From Hydractinia symbiolongicarpus (lineage: Eukaryota; Cnidaria; Hydrozoa; Anthoathecata; Hydractiniidae): a stretch of 64,000 bases of DNA. Of this stretch, positions 22,001 through 34,262 are shown one piece after another; the stretch's first letter is position 1, and every line of letters starts with the position of its first letter. The notes beneath the pieces were generated by a model. That model worked only from the letters and a program-made list of their open reading frames with translations. It was not told the origin of the DNA and did no database searches. The stretch is from assembly GCF_029227915.1 (NCBI RefSeq), contig NC_079880.1, positions 20,274,501 through 20,338,500 on the forward strand, written 5' to 3'. Made by a program: the position numbers and the translations under genes.

Positions 22001-24060
22001 TCTTCAGGATTCCACATGCTGTTTAAAGTTTGCGATGCTTAACACACCACCAAAGACCCAGGCTTACCGAGGATACCACACGTGCATTAATACTATTCTG
22101 AGTCGCATGCGCATAACCCGAAAAGTCGGTTTACATTGTAGTGCAGAATCCAAAAAGAAACTTCGTTCCCGACTTATCGCAGAACGTCGGAAACAGCGCA
22201 AAACTGGCCTTCTAAAAACTTATTCTGTGTATGTAGAAACAGTTTTTGTAATGGCTTGCGTAAAAAACTTCTAAAGCCGATAAGTCGTTAGGTAAAAACT
22301 GGACAAAACAGTATTAGTTTGACCTCTCTAAACCTCTCTAAACGTCGTACACCACAAAATCCTAGAATTCTTTACTTAAAAGCGATTTACCATCTCTACA
22401 ATTAACTAAGATCGGGTTAGTTCACTGTTGGTATAGGCTAGCAAGACATTGAAAAGCAACACTTTTACCTAACCTGTTTTTATTTTGTTCACATATTCAG
22501 CCTGGCTTTGGTTACGCTTAAAGTATAGGCAGTGTTCACATGTTCCGGGTAGATATCATTCCGGAGAAGAATCAATTCAGTAAGTAATTTGTACAGGCAA
22601 ACTAAAAGAAACCAAAATGTCGGTTACCTGATAAATCGAGTAAAAATTTGAGCGTTTGTTTACCTTTTAATCGGAGGAAAATCATTCCAATTTTTCCTTG
22701 TCGGCGTTAAAGCATGGACATCAATGGTTCAATGAATGAAATTTTATGGATTTTAGGTTAAATTGTGAAATTCAAGAATGAAGTTTCAGTTTAGATAATT
22801 GGTTACGTAAAAACAAAAACAAAGTATTTCATTGCTAAAAATTGTATAATGCTATCCACCTCCTCTCTACAGAGAAAAGAAAAATTCGAACCTCAGAACC
22901 CTGCTCTAATATTTTTCGCTTTTACGTCTTTAAAAGTTTTAACTTTGTATCGTCTCTACTTAGAGCTCGCGTAACCAAGTGTGTTTTTAACTTTCCACGT
23001 CTGGAAAATGCTTGTATCATGCTCATCTTTGCGAATATTCAAAAGCTTGTTGTGCAGAAAGCAGACACGACATCTTTTATTTACCTATTTTTAGTGCAAA
23101 GAGATTCCACCATCTACTCATATATTCGTTTTTTTTCTCCAATGAGGTAACTGCTGTAATGTTAAATTAAACAAGAATTCGCAGCCGAAAGTGTGGGATA
23201 TATTATCGTGCAATTATAGTTCATTAAAATTGACACACGTAAACTATAAAGTTATCATGTCCTACAATAGCATGAATAATTTATGTCCACCACTTAATCA
23301 AAAACCAAAAATAGCCTTAAGCTGACAAAAATCCGATATGTGTAATAGTTTCAATAGCTAAACGTATGAAAAGAAATACCAAAGCAAACCCCATGAATTA
23401 TTTTAGAAATAAAAAAAAGTACTCCAGTCTGCTACATGAGCCTAAGAGCCTGATTATATGGACCGAGTGGAATATTGAAATATATGTAAGCATGTTCTGT
23501 ACGAAGTGATTTATCGTAGATATGAACTAGCATAGTATTGCCAAACAAGAAACTCAAAAATAATGTTAAAGTCATTTTATTGATATAAATTTAATGGGGA
23601 GTCCGCAACATGCTGAGGCTAGCTAGCTATATATTCTTATTCAAAAAAAGATTGAAGAAAATACACCCACAGAGAAAAATCAGCGTTATATAGACGTTGG
23701 TTAAACTTTAGACATATACACACAAGTCACAAGCCAGGTGTAACACACGAACAGAAAAAGTACAACTTTTAATGCAGTAGATTGGTCATAAAAAACACCT
23801 GTCGCACGATCAGTAGAACATTTACAAAGGCGTACTCCTCGGGGAAAAAGTAAGTTCACTGGATATTTATTTTAAATAGAAACACGGGAAACACTGTCTG
23901 CCTATAATAGCTAACACAGCTTCAGAAATTCAAATTTTAATATTTAGTTTGAAATTATCTAAAAACATTGATGCTATGTGATGGATATCGATGAGTCAAC
24001 TCTGGGGAAATGCCACTTCAACGGGACATTCAGAACATAAGCTTGTGGTTCGTACATAAT
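22001..24060. other. Non-coding stretch
   Basis: No supported coding region. Small local duplications (GACCTCTCTAAACCTCTCTA near 22321) and a GCTAGCTAGC run near 23620 are the only visible structure. Confidence 0.5.
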
Positions 24061-24063
24061 TAA

Positions 24064-24300
24064 ATTTTTTCGTTGGCTAGCCATATTTTCAAAAAAGTGA
24101 ATAGACGAGAAAATTTATTTACATGGCTTTTTAAAAAACTGAATAAGCAAATTATATTTTTTCGTTGGCTAGCCATATTTTCAAAAAAGTGAATAGACGA
24201 GAAAATTTATTTACATGGCTTTTTAAAAAACTGAATAAGCAAATTATATTTTTTCGTTGGCTAGCCATATTTTCAAAAAAAGTGAATAGACTTTTTTCGC
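24064..24300 (+). repeat. 92-bp subterminal tandem array, about 2.6 copies
   Basis: CGTTGGCTAGCCATATTTTC starts at 24071, 24163 and 24255, giving a 92-bp period. Each unit holds GTGAATAGACGAG and an internal GAATAAGCAAATTATAT. It lies about 100 bp before the HECT start codon, so it may include the promoter. Confidence 0.9.
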
Positions 24301-24393
24301 GTTTTTGGCTATTCATAATTTTGAAAGTGAACTCGTTCGCAGAGGTTTTATAAAATAACGGTGGAGGAATCCAGACAGAACAAGAAAATAAAT

Positions 24394-27300
24394 ATGGCCG
24401 CCGCAAACACACTGTCGGGGACAACTGCTACTACTGTGACAAATGAAGGGGTATATATCTTAATTCTTCACATTATATATTATGTTCTATAGCTTAATTT
24501 CGTTTGTTAAATTAACTTTTTAAGGTTCTTTGTGGCTAACAACTGTTGGGCAAAGTGAAAGTAGGTTATGGATTTTGGTAGAGCGAGGAGATCTAGCTAA
24601 TGATGGTTTTAGCCTTTTTAGGTAGCTAGAACCTATTTACTCGCTGTATTTATCACTAGTTAAAGTGGGTCATTATTTTTTAGATAGTTTTATTTGTAAA
24701 AGACAGAGGTTATGATACAGATGTTTTGGACAATATTAAAAAAAGTCGAGTGAGTTTTGAAGCTTTTGTGATTTCGTTTATAGCGACTGTTTTTATTTCT
24801 TTCTGGTTTTCATTGGTTGAAAGAGGCTTTCTTAAAACCGTTATGGCACATTTAGGTTTGTGGTGATAGTATGCATTTGCTGAATTCACAAGACCTCAAA
24901 GAAATGGGTGTTGGACTGGCTGATTCTCGACTTTTAATGCAAAAATTTTTATATGAATTAAAAAAGGATCAGTTAAAGAGTATTGTATCATCAATTCGGC
25001 AGGGAAGTAGTAAACGGCGTGTTGAAAGTAAATGTAAAAGTAGTACCATACCCATTGAGTTCAGTTGGCAAAACTTTGAAAAAAAGGGATACAAAAACAA
25101 ATACAGCACAGTAAGAATTGGTCAGGGAGGTGGACTAAGAAGAAACAAATTTACTTGTGACACATTGTTATCACAGGTATTAGAGCATTTAAGGTCAGTC
25201 TTCTTTCCCTAACGGTGAAAGCAAAGAGCATGGGAGCATATCATTGATGAGAGTTACCTTAATTGGAACCTTGAATGAAAATATTGAGCATCTTTCCATA
25301 TCGTTACAGACATGTATTGACAAAAATTCATTGAAAACGATAAAATTCTACTTGCAAACTAAATCACTTTGACTTGCTTTAATGGAAGGGATTCACAGTG
25401 ATAGCTCTGGAGATGATTTTGAGATAAATAACAAAGTAAGAAGAAAAGAATCAACAAGTTTGGTAGGATATGATGTGGAAAATATTTCTTCTGACGAACA
25501 GCAAAAGAGTGGAAACAGTGATGCAAAAGAAAGAAAGCAAATAATAATAGAACAAGACAGAGAATATGCTCTCTTGGTGGCTGAAAATTTTAAAAAAGAA
25601 AATCAAAAAGCCTCAGCTTTGAAATCCTTAGAAAGAAGACAACTTGTAATTGACCAAGATGAAAAATTTGCTCAATTTTTGGCTAAAGATAAGGAAAAAG
25701 AAAAGCTAAAGAGTGACAAAGAGAATGAAGTAGCCTTAGGCCAAGGGAATAAACTGAGGCTAGAAGGTCTGGTAGCAGAGGAGCCAACCTTGGAGGAAGA
25801 TTGCATACTTTTGACTGTTAACCATATTGAAAGAGAAAGAGTACAAAGATTATTTATATCTTGTTCAAAATTTTAGCAGGTGTACATATGGATTTGCTCA
25901 ATAACCCAGAGTAGCAGAAATTTTGTCTTATCTTTCAGTCCTACAACATATATCAAACCAGAAGAACTTGTAACTGTTGCTGACAACAAAGTAGTTAGCA
26001 TGAAATGGGAAATTCATGCAGTTTTTAAATCAGATGACGACACAGTTGCACACAGTAGCAAAATTTGTTGTCCAGTGTGTGGAAAACAACAAAGCTTAAA
26101 AGAAATTGAGGCACACACAGCTGCCTGTGCGGATAATACTTATATTGATCTAATAGATGAAAACATAATAAAAACCACCATGAATGAGGCAGAAAAATGA
26201 AGAAAAAACTTTATACGAAGAAACATATTGTCCTGCAACATCCAATGTATTGATGGATCCTTGTGAGATTGAAATAAGATTGAAAGAGGCTTTAGTCAAC
26301 CTAAATGTAAACACAAATGGAATTTCTTTAAAAGTACGACGTAATCATATGTTTGCTGATTTTTGTAAAAGATTTAGCCGTCCATGGATTAGAGAACATT
26401 TAGGTTCAATGATTGTTGTTACTTTCTATGGTGAGTCAGGTGTAGATCAGGGAGGTTTGAGAAGAGAATTTTTCTCTGGTAGGTCTTGCTTTTATAGTTC
26501 ATTTTTTGAGTTTTAGAAATTATTTAGATAAACTGTTTAAAATATTTTAGATGCCATGGAAGAGGGAAAGCAACAACTGTTTGTAGAGAGTGATGATGGT
26601 TACATTCCTCGTATCAACTGTTACGGAGATATAGCCAATGAAACATTTAAATTGTATGGCGAATTAATGGTATCTTCAATTGCAATGACTGGTCCTGCTC
26701 CAAACTACTTCGCAAAATGGGTTTACAAATATTTCATACATGGAACTAAAAGCATATTTGGTAGTGGACTTAAAATGACGAAGGATAATAAAATTGGAGA
26801 AGTTTATTACAAGGTATATTATAGTGAAGATAAGTTATTATCTGTCATTGTAGAAAAAGAAGATGAAAAAGAGAGGATATTTTTTTATTTAACTTTTTTT
26901 TATAGCAAGAGTTTACATTGCCATAGCTATATCTGTAATGTATTCATTTTAACGGTTTACTTGTAGTTGGAGAAAATAACTGATGAAAAGGCTTTACAAG
27001 CAATGCTTTCTTCTGATGATGGAATGGATGTATTATGTGAAATCGGCTATAAGGGAATACCTCAAAGAGCAAAAATGCCATATTAAGGTAAGTCAACAAA
27101 TGCACCAAATACCTTCTTTCTGGAAATTGGGTTTTCAAACTGCTTTGATAAATGCACTGAATTCATTTCATGAAATAAGGCAGAAGAGTCCAACCTAAGG
27201 GACTTATATGTATGTGTTTCATTCAGATATTACATGGTAGGGTTAAAATGTTAATGTATTTTTAAGGTCGATTATGCTGAAAGAAAAAATGCAACCCGTG

Positions 27301-27886
27301 ATGCTTGTTCTTGATCAGGTTACCGAAGGTTTTAAGACTCTATGGAATTCTCCACACTGTGCGATCCCAGCCTGACTTATTTGAGTATGTTTTTTGTACT
27401 AACAAGAATTCGAAAAATTTGCAGTACCAGTATACAGTGAACACGGTTCATCCAAAAAAGTGTTAGAAATTGACACGTTTCAATGCTTCATGGAATTTAT
27501 GGAATTGCTATTCTACGAGGGTAATTTTTTCGATTGTTTGATTACTAAAAACAAAAAACAATATCAGTCTCTCGTACGAATATAAAAAAATAAACAGTGT
27601 TATATTTAGTTGTTTTGTTTCTACAGGTGGAAGTGATGGTTTACAACTGTGCGATATTCTAAAGTTTCTTTGTGGCGTGAAGTCCATTCCTCCCCTCGGG
27701 TTGCCTTCCAAGTTGAATATATTATTCAAGCATTGGTGCGCAGGGAAGTCGACGCATTGTAGATGCAAGCCGTCCGTATCAACGTGTTCGTTATCGTTAA
27801 CACTGCCAGTACATTACAATACTGTTGATTCAATGAAAGAAGCGTTTATTGATGCTGTAAAAATGACTTACGGATTTGACTTATAG
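24394..27886 (+). CDS. SAM/UIM-like/zinc-finger/HECT-type E3 ubiquitin ligase-like protein (several frame breaks)
   Basis: Exons bounded by GT-AG are 24394-24450 (MAAANTLSGTTATT), 24684-24749, 24856-26478, 26551-26813, 26967-27087, 27267-27520 and 27627-27886. Domains in order: a SAM-like helix bundle (RGYDTDVLDNIKKSR joined to LLNSQDLKEMGVGLADSRLL), a basic linker, a GGGLRR...VFFPNGES block, acidic coiled-coil UIM-like repeats (EQDREYALL; DQDEKFAQFL), a Rad18-like finger CCPVCGKQQSLKEIEAHTAA followed by C, and a HECT domain (VTFYGESGVDQGGLRREFF). The C-lobe has PPLGLPSKLNILF and STCSLSLTLP; that Cys aligns with the HECT active site. Breaks: one-base shifts near 25208, 26195, 27340 and 27415, stops at 25370 (TGA) and 25874 (TAG), and a TAA near the 27087 donor. 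Decay or assembly error is undecided. Closest known type: G2/M-phase E3 ligase-like proteins. Confidence 0.8.
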
Positions 27887-28102
27887 AGATGACATTCTTG
27901 CGATTTATTGTTCACAAATTTGTGTAAAGCGTTATATGTTGCTTTAGTTGAATATTTTATTTCACTCCGAAACAACCAGTAGTTTGTATTTATGTTGATG
28001 AGAGAAAGAAGTTATGTTTCTCTTTATATTTCAACGCGTCTATGGACAAAACCTGTTGAACTAAAAAAGATAGAAATTCTATAGAAATATATTTTTTGTG
28101 TG

Positions 28103-30026
28103 CTATATTTTATCAATGGCTTCTATAAGTTTTACAAAAAGTTTTTTAGCTTCATCGGCGTTATTCGGAAATGTTAGGCTTTTGTTAATCATCAATTGAA
28201 GGGCAACTTTCTCGAATTCTGTATTACACCCTAGAGGATTCTTTTCAGTCGTATATGGCTTCGCTAGTGTAAGATATGCTTGGTTGATATTGATTTTATA
28301 TTCGGAAGTACCTACAAGGAAATATAAAATTTGTTTTATAAAAAGTTTTTCAATACACGATTTCGAGAGAAATTTATTGTCATTACCGTAGGTTTCAGGA
28401 ACTGCATATATTATATCGGGTCGTCCACTAGGGCATTCTTGATTCGGGTAGGGACGTATCCGGTGAGTGTTGTGCACTTCTCTCATATCGTAAAGCTCTT
28501 TCTGAATTAATCCATGGAAACAAAATTTTAAGCATTCCCTTAAAAACATGTTATACCATTTAAAATATTGAACTTTTCGTAAAAAGAACTTTTTTTAATC
28601 CCTTCAAAACAACATACTTGTGAATTATGTCGCTGTTGTCCAAGGTCCATCTATCTCCATGTCCTAAATATAAGTTAAGATTTTTTGTCATTTCCGTCTT
28701 TATTCATTTAATAAGAATCAGAATGTGAGTAGTTTGACGGACCTTGAAATAATTTATCCACCAGATTGTGTTTTGGCGCTTTAACTGGGACCAGAATGCT
28801 TCGATTCTCTAGAACGATATCTAGTCATTTTATTAAAAAATAGGTAGAAGGTAAGCTTAATCAATAGTCCTCTTACCTGATTAGTGGTTGACTTTCCAAA
28901 TCGGAAACTGTTTTCGTTTTGACGGAAGAATACTTGGATTGCTGCAATATTTAAATTTTCCGTTCCGTGATCTGATCTAATTAACCTCGATGTTCCTAAA
29001 ACGAACAGAAAAAACATCAACAAAAAGATTGGGATCGGAAAACCGTTCATAATTAATACCTCCAATCGTTTTCACATAATTCAAGAAATAGTGCGCGACA
29101 GCTTTTGGGCAATTGTTCGTAGACGAGGTCTCCAGCTTTTGGGCAATTGTTCGTAGACGAGGTCTCCAGCCATAACAATTTTCGCGAATACCTGGTATAA
29201 ACGAACAGAAATAAATCGATAATTTCCCAGGTTTTTGACGTTTCATTTTTCTCTAATTTTACTTACCCGTCTATGCAGCCATGAATGCAAAAACCGTACG
29301 GTTTTAACTTGTCGTACCCATCTAAATGCCACACTTGATTTGGACCTAGTAAAAACGGTTCGAATTCCAGTATTCTCCACATACCAAAAATGGGAAATTT
29401 GGAGACGAATTCGAATTTTTACCTTGCAAACGTATTTTCTTCTTTGTAAACGCCTAGCCCTTCTCAAAGCGACACCACACGGATCAATCAAATGTTGCAA
29501 TTGCCTTATCTTCTCCCTTGGTAATGAAAAAATAATAATCAGTTTATCAGTATTAGTACGTGTGTTGTAGCATACTATTCACATGAAATATGTGAAGACT
29601 TTACCTGCTAGTTTGGATATTATACACTGCTTTCAACTTCTGATGGAGACTTCTGTAACCCAAAGCTGACCAACTTTCACCGATTTCAACCTTTAGGAAA
29701 AAAATAATGACGATGAATCTATCCAATGTGCAAAAGTACATTCAAAATAAAAGGTGGCCATACTTTGATAACATTATATAACAACTGATGTGGACAAGTG
29801 TTTTTCCGCCTAAATAATACGAGAATTGCAAGATCTCTTTTTAGTTGGCGCAAGCTAAGAGAGATAATTGAAATTAATGAACTACATCGTGTAAAAATTG
29901 GAATGGGGTAGAAGTTTAAAAGAAAAGTAATGCACCTAATTTTTATAATGTGAACTCCATATAACACAGATATTATTTCTTTGTAGCTGTAACCTTTGTT
30001 GAACAATTTCTCCACTATAACTCTCC
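28103..30026 (-). CDS. Integrase core (rve, DDE) transposase-like protein, eleven visible exons
   Basis: Minus-strand exons are 30026-29936, 29854-29764, 29690-29605, 29516-29423, 29345-29267, 29191-29060, 28995-28877, 28808-28743, 28663-28618, 28538-28387 and 28311-28103, nearly all with canonical GT-AG ends and introns of about 60-90 nt. An N-terminal helix-turn-helix-like part (YKEIISVLYG; SLRQLKRDLAILVLFRRKN) precedes the integrase fold: WHLDGYDKLKPYGFCIHG (first Asp), LIRSDHGTENLNIAAIQ (second Asp) and RIEAFWSQLKRQ (Glu), then ECLKFCFHGLIQKEL and CPSGRPDIIYAVPE. All three DDE residues are present. A 34-bp duplication in exon 29191-29060 shifts the frame, and exon pairs 29423/29345 and 28743/28663 show one-base phase conflicts. 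The first exon with the start codon is not identified. Confidence 0.85.
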
Positions 30027-30189
30027 CTACACAATAAAGAAATAAGGGGTAATTCAGCGACATACTACGTAAAATAAGTACCTAAATCAAATTTCTTGAC
30101 TTAAGTGTTTCTATTATCGTTGCCATTTTGAACTCTCGTTGGGAGCAGACATGCGCATGCGTACTGTTATTTCTGTTAAAAATAAAGAA

Positions 30190-30495
30190 TAGACGACGAA
30201 TTCTTACTAGCTTATCCACTTTTTTGAAATTATGAATAGGCAACTAAATTTTGTTTCATGTCTATCCACATTTTTGAAGTTATGAATAGGCAACTAAATT
30301 TTGTTTCATGTCTATCCACATTTTTGAAGTTATGAATAGGCAACTAAATTTTGTTTCATGTCTATACACATTTTTGAAGTTATGAATAGGCAACTAAATT
30401 TTGTTTCATGTCTATACACATTTTTGAAGTTATGAATAGGCAACTAAATTTTGTTTCATGTCTATAAACATTTTTGAAGTTATGAATAGGCAAGA
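30190..30495 (-). repeat. 50-bp subterminal tandem array, about six copies
   Basis: GAATAGGCAACTAAATTTTG followed by TTTCATGTCTATCCACATTT and TTGAAGTTAT repeats every 50 bp (CAACTAAATT at 30241, 30291, 30341 and onward). The third to fifth units carry TCTATACAC and TCTATAAAC variants. It is the inverted counterpart of the 24064-24300 array and sits just upstream of the integrase gene. Confidence 0.9.
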
Positions 30496-30729
30496 GCAAT
30501 GGCACTAATGGGCTTCCGTAATATAGTAACTAATAAATAACTTATGACAATTTAAATCTAAGGGTAGACATTAATAATTTTAATGAAATGTTTTGAAGAT
30601 ATGAGTTGAGCCTGGTCAAGTAAAAATGAAAATTCAATTCCTAAAGTATTTTTTTTAAAAAAACTTTTCTTAAAGGACTTTATTTTTCTGACTAACGTGT
30701 TACTTGTAACTGTTACATTTTTATTTAAG

Positions 30730-32684
30730 GATTGGTATTTCCCTTCTTATCCTTTTCTTTCAATCTGGCGCTACTTACATCACAAGGCTGTCTTGTCGAT
30801 ACCATGGAAATTTCTCTGTGAAGAAGATGGACACTTACTTCCCTGGCAAGGTCGATCAAACCATAGTAGACATTTCTGAGAATGATTGCCTAAGACATTG
30901 CGTGGCCACCAACTTATGTTTGTTTGTAAATTATTCAAACCACTCCACTTGTGAGCTACTGTCATCAAATGTTGCTGCTTTTGAAGTCAAACCAGGGTGG
31001 ACTTTTCGTTCAACAGACTATACCGTTGGACGATATGTAAGTTAACATCATTTAACTTGAAATTTTATGTTACTATCTGAAAAGGACAAATATTGACAGT
31101 AACTTTCAGTATAGCGCTTATTTCTTTAAATTGTAACCTGCAATAATCGCCTTTCAAATGTAACAGACATACATTGGTCCATGTTGTGTATATCGTTCAG
31201 TAAAGCTGAGAGTCTTGGATTCATTTGGTAGTAAAATAATATATTAGCCGTATTTCCGTGACTGTATGTCTCGTTGAATCCGCGTAACAAATACCAAACG
31301 ACACAGTAATTTGAATCTTTAAAACTCGCAATCTGCATTATTCTATAACAGTCGATAAGACCCGTGGAAAAATCCACTTAGGCAGAAGAACAATAGAAAA
31401 GATCTGTCATTTATATTTTGATGACATCAGCAAATATTTCAGTATATAGAAATACTTTTTGCTGATCTCATTTACCAAAAAATTAAATTGAAAAGGCAAA
31501 AAATACCGTTTACAAAAAAGTCTTACACAAAAGTTCAAATGTCAAATCGCATGAAATACTCACAAGAAACAAAATACCAAAAGCAACAGCTTGCAAGGTG
31601 TAAAATCTATTTGATAGAAAGTTTCAACATTAACAGTCAGAACACCGACTACAACAACACCAACACTAACAATAATAATAAAGTCAGAAATAATACATCT
31701 CAATTATTTACATTTTATTATGTGATTACGTTGAAAAGTTTCAATATTTGAATCTGAAAATGTCGGCTACATCAAAGGAAAATGAACACATCCACTTTGC
31801 CTGTTACAGGCAGACAGACAGACAGACACACTCGCCGTATTATCATAAAGATCTGCCGTCAAACAAGTCTTTGTAAAATGACTAGCGTCAATTTCTATAT
31901 TTTTTTTATTTTAGAGAGGTGCAGTATGCCGAACTTTGCAACCCTGTCAGATAACAGAAAAATGTATTGATGCTTGCAACTCTCTTGGCTACGAATGTGG
32001 TAAGGTGATATTTTCCACCTAGTAAATCTAAACTTACAATACTTTTAAATTTTTTTTATCATTAAGATACTCTCTCCTGACTTCTCACAAACCTTCGTTA
32101 TCCATAAAGCGGAGCAATCCTAGTAAATATTTCTAGATTTCCCTTCAGTGTGTTAAGTGTTATATCTAAATAAAACAACGATGTTCTATATACATCATAC
32201 TTTTGGACTAAAGTACGTACTAACAAGGACTACTATTTTTCAAGTGGTGCTTAGGAATGTGGCCAGAAGTAAATCTACGTCCGCATCATCTGTTTTCGAC
32301 GCTGTGTATGCTCTTTCTCATGCAGTTGATGGAAGTTATAGCTGGCCTGGAGAGCCATTTTCTTGTTTTGCGACGGCTTATACTTCCAATCCTTGGTTTC
32401 TTTTGGATCTTCAAGAGACAATACTGTTCGACTTTATCAGATTGTACAACAGAGTGGATCATAATTTTCTTTTTATAAGACTGAAAAATCTTGATTTTCA
32501 TATTGGCGACAATGGCGAAGATCCCGTCTCAAATCAGATTTGTTTATTAAATCAAGATCAATCAATGTTGGCGATAAAAGATTACAGCTGTGAAATTGGA
32601 AATTTGAAAGGGCGCTACTTATTCATTATATTAAGAGGAACGGAATATCTAAACTTTTGTGAGTTGGAAGTTTTCGTTAAATAG
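30730..32684 (+). CDS. Secreted PAN/apple-like plus fucolectin (FTP, F5/8C-type) domain protein
   Basis: Three exons with matching phases are visible: 30730-31036, 31915-31999 and 32245-32684. The first begins in a hydrophobic signal-like stretch (IGISLLILFFQSGATY); its start codon must lie in an unseen upstream exon. It then has an apple/PAN-like cysteine pattern (NDCLRHCVATNLCLFVNY; CELLSSN) and ends CGATAT|GTAAGT. Exon two is Cys-rich (CRTLQPC; CIDACNSLGYEC). Exon three is a fucose-binding lectin-type domain: NVARSKSTSASSVF, AVDGSY, NPWFLLDLQE, IRLYNR, YLFIILRG and the terminal FCELEVF before the stop. No frame breaks, so this is the best candidate host gene in the window. Such proteins act outside the cell in glycan binding; ligand unknown. 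Confidence 0.8.
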
Positions 32685-34055
32685 ACTAACTTGCTAATGA
32701 TAAATGTTAATACAAGTTTTGTCTATATATACCGAGAAAAATTACCCGAGGTCAAAAGTATAGGCCAAACTTGCTAGGTCGATATGCTAACTTAGGGTAA
32801 TATTTCCCGAGAAAGATAGATAAAACAGTGTATGTTGTATTTATTAACTCATACCTGTTTTGATTGGGTTTGTAAAAACCAGGATTACTTTCTAAAGATT
32901 TTCTTGTTATCCAAGAATGTTCGGTTTAAACTTCATTGCTTTAGAAATCAAAACAATCGAATAACCATTAACGTTTTTACAAGCACAGTTTATATATCGA
33001 CAGAAGAAGAGTCTATCACACAAATTCGACGCTGTATTGCTTTATGATGCTGAATATTCATGTTAAAAAAGTAGTTACTTATGTGTGCACCATCAAACAT
33101 AGGTTCAAAATTATTAAGTAGATGTAGTGTTCTGTGATGTTTTGCAATGTTTTTTTTACCACTTTTGTTTGAACTAAGTAGGTCTGACATGTGTTCCTGC
33201 TGTTTACTTAAAGCTAGGCTAGGCTAAGTTTCGACATTTTTGGGTTTTTTATTAGTTGAAGAGATAACTACCACATCCAGATCAAAAAGAAAGTAATCGA
33301 CTTTTTACAAACCAGGATGGAAACAATGAATTGATTAAAATTCTTCCTTTTCCACTTTGTGTTACGTTTATCTCTAACCATATTGCACTTATTGAAAGTT
33401 AATTCTGTAACAACTTTTGCAATTATGAGAGTTACCTGGGGATGTAACAGTTGTTACGAAAACGAAAATTTTTTTAGAACTTTTATTGAATTAATGTGTT
33501 TTTAAAATAATAATGTAATAAGGTTAGTTTTGAAAAGAAATACAGTACAAATTCAACGATGGTAATTGTACAGCCACACAGGGGTAAACTGTTACGGATG
33601 TAAGACTCTCCTGATGATGTAAATGTTGTTACGAAAAGTTTTGTAGAACTTTTATTGAATAAATGTGTTTATTAAATATTGATTTGTTTTGTCGTTTTCA
33701 CATAATCTTCTTATTTTTTTGCATATTAAATGTTTTTCAATAACAAGGCCGGAATTGTCTCTTTTATAAGACGGCAGAAGGAATGATACTGACTTTTGAT
33801 TTAACCACCCTGAATACTGTTTTCTTTTATACCCTGTGTCACGTAAAGCTGGCCGTCGGAGTTATTTTCTTTTAAAGTCTGCAGGACGAAAGTTGACTAA
33901 ATAAAACAGAATCCTATATTTTTTTAGAATTTATGTGTAAAAATAAACTCATCGCTGGGTGGTTTCTTTTCTCACTCAAATTAGTTTTTCTAAAATCTTT
34001 GAAAAAGGTTTTTAACCTTGGTAACATTCTTAGTCGATAGTCACGTGCTGGGTCG

Positions 34056-34262
34056 GTGCATTGTTTTGTTATACATGTTGCTAAAAATCGTGAACGGTTT
34101 ATTTACGATCTTAACCAGAAGGACGCATATCGCTTGGCAATTAAGGGCCCACGAAACGGTTTCCTTATCGGTATTAAGAATAGGTTGGTTAGATTCGAAA
34201 ACACTACTGACAAAAAAGGCTTTAGAACTTACATAGCATTCTGGTCACAAACATTTTTTTAG
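34056..34262 (+). other. Short coding-like block, unknown
   Basis: Reads HVAKNRERFIYDLNQKDAYR then LAIKGPRNGFLIGIKNRLVR and YIAFWSQ. The composition looks protein-like rather than random, but no partner exons or family are recognised. It may be a transposon remnant. Confidence 0.3.

Larger units (their letters stand above)
24064..30495. mobile_element. Candidate complete DNA transposon carrying a HECT gene and a DDE integrase gene
   Basis: Two convergent multi-exon genes (HECT-type on plus, integrase-type on minus, 3' ends 216 bp apart) are bracketed by tandem arrays at 24064-24300 and 30190-30495. The arrays are inverted and homologous: the right-hand unit in reverse complement starts GCCTATTCATAACTTCAAAA, the left-hand unit GGCTAGCCATATTTTCAAAA, followed in both by GTG(G/A)ATAGAC. 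Inner ends also match (GGCTATTCATAATTTTGAAA at about 24307; GCCTATTCATAATTTCAAAA at about 30208 in reverse complement). Inverted subterminal repeats around a DDE gene are expected of a DNA transposon; from memory the integrase resembles the IS3EU group. Exact termini and target duplication are unresolved. Confidence 0.6.

Noticed and set aside
21933-22274. Plus-strand 113-residue frame
   Set aside because: It overlaps the minus-strand coiled-coil fragment and shows no recognisable domain or splice context.
24152-24424. Overlapping frames on both strands before the HECT gene
   Set aside because: They arise from the 92-bp tandem repeat and show no protein-like conservation.
32257-32501. Alternative frames over the fucolectin exon
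   Set aside because: They are shadows of the recognisable domain in the 32245-32684 frame.
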